From assembly GCF_030053155.1 (NCBI RefSeq), contig NZ_CP125640.1:2046001-2110000 (forward strand): a stretch of 64,000 bases of DNA, written 5' to 3'. Source of the stretch: Rhizobium sp. BT03. Its GTDB lineage: Bacteria; Pseudomonadota; Alphaproteobacteria; Rhizobiales; Rhizobiaceae. A program made the position numbers and the translations under genes. Below are positions 57,996-64,000 of the stretch, in pieces (positions within the stretch are counted from its first letter, which is position 1; each line of letters starts with the position of its first letter). The notes under the pieces were generated by a model that did no database searches, was not told where the DNA came from, and worked only from the letters and a program-made list of their open reading frames with translations.

Positions 57996-58985
57996 ATGAC
58001 CATCGTGAAATCCCTTCTGTCGCGCCGCGCCTTTACCGCGCTCGCCGGCGCTGCCGTCATCGCCACGGCGATGCCGGTCACGTCCTTTGCCGCCGACGTG
58101 ACGATCCCGATCATCGTCAAGGACACGACGTCCTTCTACTGGCAGATCGTTCTGGCCGGCGCCCGCAAGGCCGGCAAGGATCTCGGCGTCAACGTGCCGG
58201 AACTCGGCGCCCAGGCGGAATCGGACATCAACGGCCAGATCAGCATTCTGGAGAACGCCGTTGCCGGCAAGCCGGCCGCCGTCGTCATTTCGCCGACCGA
58301 ATTCAAGGCGCTCGGCAAGCCGATCGATGAAGCTGCCAAGTCTGTTCCGATCATCGGCATCGACTCGGCCGCCGACTCCAAGGCGTTCAGCTCGTTCCTG
58401 ACGACCGACAACGTCCAGGGCGGCCGCATCGCCGCCGACGGTCTGGCCGCCGCCATCAAGGAGATGACGGGCAAGGAAGAGGGCGAAATCGTCATCCTGA
58501 CCAATCTTCCCGGCGTCGGCTCGCTGGAGCAGCGCCGTGAAGGCTTCCTGGATCAGATCAAGACCAAGCATCCCGGTCTGAAGGTCATCGCCGACAAGTA
58601 TGGCGACGGCCAGGCAACGACCGGCCTCAACATGATGACCGACCTGATCACCGCCAACCCGAAGCTCGTCGGCGTCTTCGCCTCGAACCTGATCCTGGCA
58701 CAGGGTGTCGGTCAGGCGATCGCCGAAAACAAGCTTGGCGACAAGATCAAGGTCATCGGCTTCGACAGCGACGACAAGACGGTCGGCTTCCTCAAGGACG
58801 GCGCCATTGCCGGCCTCGTCGTCCAGGACCCCTACCGCATGGGTTATGACGGCATCAAGACCGCGCTTGCCGTCTCGAAGGGCGAGAAGGTCGAAGCCAA
58901 TGTCGACACCGGCGCCAACCTCGTCACCAAGGCGAATATGGCCGATCCGAAGATCGACGCACTGCTGAACCCGAAGATCAAGTAA
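57996..58985 (+). CDS. Sugar ABC transporter substrate-binding protein
   Basis: 329 residues with a signal peptide (about 1-32; MTIVKSLLSRRAFTALAGAA). It is a periplasmic binding protein of the ribose/galactose type: IPIIVKDTTSFYWQIVLAGARKAGKDLGVNV, DINGQISILENAVAGKPAAVVISPTEF, and GFDSDDKTVGFLKDGAIAGLVVQDPYRMGYDGI. It binds the sugar that the downstream permease imports. GAGAGGAGAA precedes the ATG. A terminator-like hairpin follows, so this product is probably made in excess over the ATPase and permease. Confidence 0.92.
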   Translation: MTIVKSLLSRRAFTALAGAAVIATAMPVTSFAADVTIPIIVKDTTSFYWQIVLAGARKAGKDLGVNVPELGAQAESDINGQISILENAVAGKPAAVVISPTEFKALGKPIDEAAKSVPIIGIDSAADSKAFSSFLTTDNVQGGRIAADGLAAAIKEMTGKEEGEIVILTNLPGVGSLEQRREGFLDQIKTKHPGLKVIADKYGDGQATTGLNMMTDLITANPKLVGVFASNLILAQGVGQAIAENKLGDKIKVIGFDSDDKTVGFLKDGAIAGLVVQDPYRMGYDGIKTALAVSKGEKVEANVDTGANLVTKANMADPKIDALLNPKIK

Positions 58986-58999
58986 GTACGACAGAGAGG

Positions 59000-59034
59000 C
59001 CGCGCCGGTTTTTAAAAACCGGCGCGGCTTTTTC
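59000..59034 (+). terminator. Partial terminator after the binding-protein gene
   Basis: GCCGCGCCGGTTTTT pairs with AAAAACCGGCGCGGC, a 15-base stem directly followed by five Ts. It lies between the binding-protein and ATPase genes and should reduce read-through. Confidence 0.88.
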
Positions 59035-59090
59035 CATCATGCTATGGTTTGCACGGGTGGAAATGAGGCGACCAAGAGGAGGAGAGGTCC

Positions 59091-60644
59091 ATGATCGGAC
59101 TGGAAGAGGTCAGTCATCGCCATGATGACAGCGCCACGCTGAAAGAGGCCAATCGCATCCCCACCGGATCGCCCATCCTCGAGCTCAAAGGCCTGCAGAA
59201 GAATTACGGTCATGTGCAGGCGCTGAAGCCGGCGACGCTGACCTTCCTCGCCGGCGAAATCCACGCCATCGTCGGTGAAAACGGCGCCGGCAAATCCACT
59301 TTGATCAAATTGCTGACCGGCGTCATCACCCGCACGGCCGGCGAGGTGCTGTGGTGCGGCCAGCCGGTGGGACTGTCGACGCCGAACGAGGCGATCGCCC
59401 GCGGCATCAACGCCGTGCACCAGGAGGTCGTGCTCTGCCGACACCTGACGGTTGCCGCCAACCTCTTTCTCGGCGACGAAGTCAACCGCTACGGCCTGAT
59501 GCGCAAGAAGCAGATGGAGAAGCTGGCGCAGGCCGTGCTCGACGATCTCGGCTTCGGCCTGCCGGCCGGCGCGCTGCTCAGCTCGCTGACGATCGGCCAG
59601 CAGCAGCTGGTGGCTACGGCGCGGGCGGCGATGCGCGGCACCCAATTCCTGATCTTCGACGAACCCACAGCCTATCTCACCCGCCAGGAATCGGCGCAGC
59701 TCTTCAAGCTGATCCGCCGGCTGCAGGGCGAAGGCGTCACCATCGTCTATATCAGCCACCGCATGGAAGAAGTCTTCGAGCTTGCCGACCGCGTCTCGGT
59801 GCTGCGCGACGGCACCCATGTCGGCACGCGGCTGATCGGCGAGACCAATGACGCCGAGCTGATCGCGCTGATGATCAACCGCTCGATCGAACAGATCTAC
59901 CACAAGGAAGAGATTGCCATCGGCGAAACGATCGTCGAGGTCCGCGGCCTTTCGGGCCCGGGCTTCGAAGACGTGTCGCTGAGCGTCAAGGCTGGACAGA
60001 TCGTCGGCCTCTACGGGCTGATCGGCGCCGGGCGCAGCGAATTCGCGCTCGGGCTCTACGGGCGCCAGCCGACGACGGCAGGCGACATCCAGTGGATGGG
60101 CAAGCCTGTCGATATCAAGAACGAACGCACCGCGATGGAGCTCGGCATTGCGCTGGCGCCGGAAAGCCGCCGCGACCAGGGGCTTTGCCTCAACCTGCCG
60201 ATCGGCCTCAACATCAACCTGCCGGTGTTCGGGCGCCTCAGCCATGGGCCGGTCATCAACCACGCGCGGGAATCGGCCAATGCCGACAGGCAGATCCGCG
60301 ATCTCAGCATCAAGACGCCGAGCCGGCGTGTGCCGGCCTCCAGCATGTCGGGCGGCAACCAGCAGAAGATCGTCATCGGCAAGTGGCTGAGCCATGGCGC
60401 CAGGCTGTTCATCTTCGACGAGCCGACCGTCGGCGTCGACGTCGGCACCAAGGCGGAAATCTATAGGCTGTTCGCCAAGCTGCTGAAGGAGGGCGCCGGC
60501 ATCATCCTGATCTCCTCCTACCTGCCCGAGGTCTACGAACTGGCCGACCGGCTGCACGTCTTCCGCGGCGGCAGGATCGTCGCGAGCCATGATTTCCACG
60601 CGGCGACGCATGAGGAAGTGCTCAGCGAAGCGATCGGCGTCTGA
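59091..60644 (+). CDS. Sugar ABC transporter ATP-binding protein (RbsA/MglA type)
   Basis: 517 residues with two ATPase domains, as in RbsA. The first has Walker A IVGENGAGKSTLIKLLTG, signature SLTIGQQQLVATARA and Walker B FLIFDEPTAYLT. The second has the degenerate Walker A LYGLIGAGRSEFALGLYG typical of this class and signature MSGGNQQKIVIGKWL, then FIFDEPTVGVDVGTK. It energises import of the cassette's sugar. AGGAGGAGAGG precedes the ATG at 59091. Confidence 0.94.
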   Translation: MIGLEEVSHRHDDSATLKEANRIPTGSPILELKGLQKNYGHVQALKPATLTFLAGEIHAIVGENGAGKSTLIKLLTGVITRTAGEVLWCGQPVGLSTPNEAIARGINAVHQEVVLCRHLTVAANLFLGDEVNRYGLMRKKQMEKLAQAVLDDLGFGLPAGALLSSLTIGQQQLVATARAAMRGTQFLIFDEPTAYLTRQESAQLFKLIRRLQGEGVTIVYISHRMEEVFELADRVSVLRDGTHVGTRLIGETNDAELIALMINRSIEQIYHKEEIAIGETIVEVRGLSGPGFEDVSLSVKAGQIVGLYGLIGAGRSEFALGLYGRQPTTAGDIQWMGKPVDIKNERTAMELGIALAPESRRDQGLCLNLPIGLNINLPVFGRLSHGPVINHARESANADRQIRDLSIKTPSRRVPASSMSGGNQQKIVIGKWLSHGARLFIFDEPTVGVDVGTKAEIYRLFAKLLKEGAGIILISSYLPEVYELADRLHVFRGGRIVASHDFHAATHEEVLSEAIGV

Positions 60645-60649
60645 GCACA

Positions 60650-60750
60650 AGCAATTCCAGCAAAAGTGCGTAGCGGTTTTGCGTCCGGAAATTGCGTGAG
60701 AACAAAGAGATAGAGAATTTCCGCCATTCGGAAAAACGAAAATTCTCTAA
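60650..60750. repeat. Palindromic spacer before the permease gene
   Basis: It starts CAATTCCAGCAAAAGTGCGT and later has AGAGAATTT (60712-60720) against AAATTCTCT (60740-60748), with an inner TTTCCG / CGGAAA. I recall closely similar elements between many rhizobial genes. It sits just ahead of the ribosome site (AGAGGGAG) of the permease gene and may affect its translation. Confidence 0.55.
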
Positions 60751-60764
60751 GAGGGAGAAAATTC

Positions 60765-61739
60765 ATGACTGCCACCCCCACCGAAATCGCAGCACCGCCG
60801 CCGCGCCGGAAAATGAACATCCTGTTCGGCCTGACCCTGATCGGCCTGCTGGTCTTCCTCTGGGTCGTGCTCGGTCTTGTCACGCCCAGCTTCTGGACGC
60901 CGCTCAACATTTCGAACCTGCTGCGTCAGGGCGCGATGACGGCGATCCTGGCGCTCGGCCAGACCTTCGTCATCATCACAGCCGGCATCGACCTTTCGGT
61001 CGGCGCGATCGTCGGCTTCTGCACCGTCATCATCGCCTGGCTGCTGCAGGCGGGCGTGCCGCTCTGGGGAGCGATCGCGCTGACGCTGCTGATCGGTGTG
61101 GCGATCGGCGCCTTCCACGGCTTCGGCATCGTCCATATGGGCCTGCCGCCGTTCATCATCACGCTCGCTACGCTGACATCGCTGCGCGGCATCGGCTTGC
61201 TGATCACCAACGGCTCGACGATCAGCATCACCGACGAGAGCTTCAGCAATTTCGCGCGGGCCGATTTTCTCAGTATTCCGAGCCTGTTCTGGATGGTCAT
61301 CCTGGTGGCGGTGCCCTCCTTCGTCTTCCTGCATCTCAGCCGCTGGGGCCGCTATCTCTTCGCCGTCGGTTCGAATGCGGAAGCCGCGCGCCTTTCCGGC
61401 GTCAACGTCAAGGGCATGATCTACCTTGCCTATATCCTCTCGGCCGGCTTTGCCGCCTTCGTCGGCGTGCTGCTCGCTTCGCGCATCGCCATCGGCAATG
61501 CGACGCAGGCCGACGGCTGGGAACTGCAGGCGATCGCCTCCTCCGTCATCGGCGGCACCAGCCTGTTCGGCGCGGTCGGCTCGGTGCACGGGCCGCTGAT
61601 CGGCGCCTTCATCCTCGCCACCATCAACAACGGCGCCAACCTTCTGAACGTCAACTCCTTCTGGCAGCGCATCATCACCGGTCTCTTGATCATCGTGATC
61701 GTCTTCTTCGACCAGCTGCGCCGCCGCAAGAGCAATTGA
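60765..61739 (+). CDS. Sugar ABC transporter permease (RbsC type)
   Basis: 324 residues with eight to ten spans. Family motifs: LNISNLLRQGAMTAILALGQTFVIITAGIDLSVGAIVGFC, MGLPPFIITLATLTSLRGIGLLITNG, LFAVGSNAEAARLSGVNVKGMIYLAYILSAGFAAFVGVLLASRI and the C-terminal IGGTSLFGAVGSVHGPLIGAFILATINNGANLLNVNSFWQRIITG. It forms the membrane channel with the ATPase of the previous gene. The downstream gap holds RIME-like element copy 7. Confidence 0.94.
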   Translation: MTATPTEIAAPPPRRKMNILFGLTLIGLLVFLWVVLGLVTPSFWTPLNISNLLRQGAMTAILALGQTFVIITAGIDLSVGAIVGFCTVIIAWLLQAGVPLWGAIALTLLIGVAIGAFHGFGIVHMGLPPFIITLATLTSLRGIGLLITNGSTISITDESFSNFARADFLSIPSLFWMVILVAVPSFVFLHLSRWGRYLFAVGSNAEAARLSGVNVKGMIYLAYILSAGFAAFVGVLLASRIAIGNATQADGWELQAIASSVIGGTSLFGAVGSVHGPLIGAFILATINNGANLLNVNSFWQRIITGLLIIVIVFFDQLRRRKSN

Positions 61740-61767
61740 GCGGCGAGCAGAAGATCGCCGCCTACCC

Positions 61768-61905
61768 GCCCCTCATCCGCCTGCCGGCACCTTCTCCCGG
61801 CTCGCGGGGAGAAGGGACCAGGCCGCAACCTCTCGGTCCCTCGCCAACGTCTCGCTGGGCACGTCCCCTCGCCCCGCAAGCGGGGAGAGGGTTAGGGTGA
61901 GGGGC
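61768..61905. repeat. RIME-like intergenic element, copy 7
   Basis: GCCCCTCATCCGCCTGCCGG to GGGTTAGGGTGAGGGGC, with stems CTTCTCCCGGCTCGCGGGGAG and CCCCGCAAGCGGGG. It lies between the permease gene and the alcohol dehydrogenase gene, where it may separate the two transcripts. Confidence 0.82.
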
Positions 61906-61948
61906 AAATCTCGCGACACAGAGTAAAAACGAAGAATCGAGATCCGTC

Positions 61949-62965
61949 ATGAAAGCAGTCGTTTGCCGGGAGCCCGGCGTGCTCGAGATCGCCGAACGCC
62001 CTTCGCCCGCCGCACCGGCGCCCGGCTGGGTGCGGTTGGCCGTCAGCCATGTCGGCATCTGCGGCACGGATTATCACATCTTCGAGGGCAAACATCCTTT
62101 CCTCGAATATCCCCGGGTGATGGGGCATGAGGTCTCGGCGACGGTGCTGGAAGCCGGCGACGGCGTTGCCATGGCGGTGGGAACACCCGTCATCGTCAAT
62201 CCCTATCTCTCCTGCGGCCAATGCGTCGCCTGCATCAAGGGCAAGCCGAATTGCTGCACCAATATCAAGGTGCTCGGCGTCCATACGGACGGCGCCTTCT
62301 GCGAGGAGATCTCGGTTCCCGCAGGCAACCTCTACGCCGCCGAGGGCCTGAGCCTCGAAGCGGCGGCAACCGTCGAGTTCCTGGCGATCGGCGCTCATGC
62401 CGTGCGCCGATCGATGACCGGCGCCGGTGCCAGGGCGCTCGTCATCGGCGCCGGCCCGATCGGGCTCGGGGCGGCGATCTTCTCGCGCATTGCAGGCCAT
62501 GACGTGACGCTGCTCGATACCAGTGCCGAGCGGCTGCAGATGGCCTCGGACCGTTTCGGCTTCATCTCCGGCATCGTCGCCAACGAGCAAACGGCGGACG
62601 CCGTGCGGGAAAAAACCGATGGCGATGGTTTCGACGTGGTCTTCGATGCGACGGGTTACGGCCCTTCGATGGAAAAAGCCTTCTCCTTCGTCGCCCATGG
62701 CGGCGCACTGGTGCTGGTCAGCGTCGTCAAGGACGAGATCCGCTTCTCCGACCCCGAATTCCACAAACGCGAAATGACGCTGATCGGCAGCCGCAACGCC
62801 ACCCGCGCCGATTTCGAGCACGTGGCCGCTTCGATCGCCAAAGGCCTGGTGCCGGTGGACAAGCTGATCACCCATCGGACGACGCTTGCCGATGCACCGC
62901 GCGATCTCGCCCGCTGGGCGCATGAGAAGAGCGGGCTGATCAAGGCGGTGATCAGGGTTGGTTAG
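61949..62965 (+). CDS. Zinc-dependent alcohol dehydrogenase, sugar-acid type
   Basis: 338 residues. The catalytic zinc site has SHVGICGTDYHIFEGKHPF and MGHEVSATV, the structural zinc loop four cysteines in CGQCVACIKGKPNCC, and the NAD fold ARALVIGAGPIGLGAAIFSRIAGHDVTLLD. Related enzymes (L-galactonate, L-threonine and L-idonate dehydrogenases) oxidise a secondary alcohol of sugar acids. In this cassette a fitting job is oxidation of the keto-deoxy acid produced by the dehydratase. Its substrate is not known from sequence. Confidence 0.87.
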   Translation: MKAVVCREPGVLEIAERPSPAAPAPGWVRLAVSHVGICGTDYHIFEGKHPFLEYPRVMGHEVSATVLEAGDGVAMAVGTPVIVNPYLSCGQCVACIKGKPNCCTNIKVLGVHTDGAFCEEISVPAGNLYAAEGLSLEAAATVEFLAIGAHAVRRSMTGAGARALVIGAGPIGLGAAIFSRIAGHDVTLLDTSAERLQMASDRFGFISGIVANEQTADAVREKTDGDGFDVVFDATGYGPSMEKAFSFVAHGGALVLVSVVKDEIRFSDPEFHKREMTLIGSRNATRADFEHVAASIAKGLVPVDKLITHRTTLADAPRDLARWAHEKSGLIKAVIRVG

Positions 62966-63009
62966 GGAGGGTTAGCGCCCCGTTTCGCCGAGTTGGATCG
63001 GCGGGACAA

Positions 63010-63149
63010 GCCCCTCATCCGCCTGCCGGCACCTTCTCCCCGCTTACGGGGCGAAGGGGGCGAGCCGCGACCTCTCCGTACCCCACTAACCTCGCGCAGG
63101 GCACGTCCCCTCTCCCCGTCAGAACGGGGAGAGGGTTAGGGTGAGGGGC
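63010..63149. repeat. RIME-like intergenic element, copy 8
   Basis: GCCCCTCATCCGCCTGCCGG to GGGTTAGGGTGAGGGGC, with stems CTTCTCCCCGCTTACGGGGC and CTCCCCGTCAGAACGGGGAG. It lies between the convergent dehydrogenase and cutC genes. Its right half is nearly identical to that of copy 6. Confidence 0.82.
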
Positions 63150-63185
63150 AGCTGTTGAGCGCTGTGTTTGCGTCGGCGGCGCTCG

Positions 63186-63911
63186 CTAACCCACCGCCGC
63201 AATCACCCTGCACATCTCCCTGACCACCGCGACATCCGTCCTATTGCTGCTTTTCGCCTCGAAACCGAAGGCAACCGCACGGGGGTCCGCGCTTTCCACA
63301 GGCGAGCTGCAGGATCCATGGATCTCGCGGGCACCGGTTGCCTGCAAGATCGCCCTGGCATTGGCGGGGCGGATGCCGCTGCCGGGCATGATGGATATGC
63401 GGCCGGCCGCCTTGGCCGAGAGGCGTTTCAGGGTTTCGATTCCGTCGGGCGCCTTCAGCGCGCAGCCGGAAGTCAGGATGCGTTCGCAGCCGAGTTCGAC
63501 CGCCTGTTCCAGCGCCTGATCGGCATCCGGCACCAGATCGAAAGCCCGATGCAGCGTCGAGCCGAGGCCTGAGGCATGCGTCCTCAGGCGATGGATCAGT
63601 GGCATGTCGAGCGTCCCGTCCGACCGGTTGGCGCCGATGACGACGCCGGTGAGGCCTGCGGCGCGCACGGCATCGATATCGAGCAGCATCGCTTCCTCAT
63701 CTTTCCTGCCGAAGATGAAGGGACCGGCATGCGGGCGGATCATTGCGTAGACGGGAATGGGGGCGCGAGCGGCAATCCGCATCAGGCTCGGCAGCGGTGT
63801 CAGGCCGCCGAGCTCCAGCGCCGAGCAGAGTTCGATGCGGCCGGCGCCGCCTTCAATCGCGGCAGCGAGGCCGTCGGCGCTATCCACACACACTTCCAGC
63901 AGGACGGTCAC
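63186..63911 (-). CDS. cutC: CutC family protein
   Basis: 241 residues from GTG 63911 (TVLLEVCVDSADGLAAAIEG). The family TIM barrel is shown by AGRIELCSALELGGLTPLPSLM, PVYAMIRPHAGPFIF, GVVIGANRSDGTLD, TLHRAFDLVPD and ILTSGCALKAPDGIETL. CutC has been linked to copper homeostasis in E. coli, but its biochemical role is unsettled and the copper name may be misleading. It overlaps the stop of the gene upstream by four bases (GTGA), so the two are coupled. Confidence 0.92.
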   Translation of the reverse strand: MTVLLEVCVDSADGLAAAIEGGAGRIELCSALELGGLTPLPSLMRIAARAPIPVYAMIRPHAGPFIFGRKDEEAMLLDIDAVRAAGLTGVVIGANRSDGTLDMPLIHRLRTHASGLGSTLHRAFDLVPDADQALEQAVELGCERILTSGCALKAPDGIETLKRLSAKAAGRISIMPGSGIRPANARAILQATGAREIHGSCSSPVESADPRAVAFGFEAKSSNRTDVAVVREMCRVIAAVG

Positions 63912-64000
63912 GCGGCGCTCTCCCTGGCTTCGGCGCGCGCCATGGTCTGCGCGACGGCTTCCGATGTAAGTCTCGCCGCCGCTTCGATGATGACGGCGCA
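63908..64000 (-). CDS. 3' end of an unidentified gene, cut by the window edge
   Basis: Thirty codons on the minus strand end at TGA 63908-63910, reading AVIIEAAARLTSEAVAQTMA and then RAEARESAA. The four-base overlap with the cutC start (GTGA) suggests a real, co-transcribed gene. The piece is too short to name; its alanine-rich helix would fit the C-terminus of a kinase or sugar-isomerase-like protein, but this is only a guess. Confidence 0.5.
   Translation of the reverse strand, partial: CAVIIEAAARLTSEAVAQTMARAEARESAA

Noticed and set aside
59037..60650. A 537-codon minus-strand frame opposite the sugar ATPase gene
   Set aside because: Antisense to a complete RbsA-type ATPase with all motifs in place.
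12432..63149. Repeated GC-rich palindromes considered as CRISPR or phage attachment sites
   Set aside because: Copies are kilobases apart without regular spacers, cas genes or integrase. They fit dispersed RIME-like elements.

Overview
The window looks like chromosomal DNA of a fast-growing Rhizobium of the R. leguminosarum / R. etli group. This is inferred from GC-rich codon use and several alphaproteobacterial hallmarks: a PodJ-like polarity protein, GcrA, a SAM-II riboswitch before metZ, the long form of Dcd, a ligase-associated Lhr/PdeM pair, and a full pst-pho cluster. At least eight copies of a RIME-like palindromic element also sit between genes.

Layout. 1-6435: 3' part of a podJ-like gene, a TauE exporter with its TIGR02186 partner, and a transglycosylase-like lipoprotein. 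6670-9946: pdeM and an Lhr-type helicase (minus strand). 9995-13241: an Rrf2 regulator with an AhpD-like protein, flanked by two YitT paralogues. 13452-22313: a TPR methyltransferase, small membrane and CAP-domain proteins, a MATE exporter, pyrD, a NarL-type response regulator, an HTH-S24 regulator, a nuclease-like protein, TerB and a solute-binding protein. 22840-29299: a chemotaxis receptor, VOC protein, lipoprotein, tRNA-Gly, dcd, riboswitch-controlled metZ, and apaG. 29376-31329: a secreted-protein gene split by an intact IS256-family element with a perfect 8-bp target duplication. 31446-35636: hslO, argF, argD and, divergently, gcrA.

36099-45284: the phosphate regulon, transcribed phoR-pstS-pstC-pstA-pstB-phoU-phoB, with ppk2 divergent from phoR. 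Phosphate sensing, high-affinity uptake and a polyphosphate-dependent kinase are therefore side by side. A three-unit PHO box precedes pstS. 45397-53551: a membrane protein, nitronate monooxygenase, tRNA-Thr, two small secreted proteins, a DHA2-type exporter, a GFA protein and a SbmA/BacA-like ABC exporter.

53635-62965: a sugar-catabolic cassette. A GntR-type regulator faces a UxaA-type dehydratase, an aldo/keto reductase and a FucU-type mutarotase. A complete sugar ABC transporter and a zinc alcohol dehydrogenase follow. The same AT-rich palindromic 21-bp motif lies before both the dehydratase and the transporter. Together these suggest an oxidative, non-phosphorylating route for an L-fucose-like sugar; this is the best candidate in the window for undescribed biology. 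The window ends with cutC and the 3' end of another minus-strand gene.

All identifications come from reading the sequence and recalling protein families. No database search was run.
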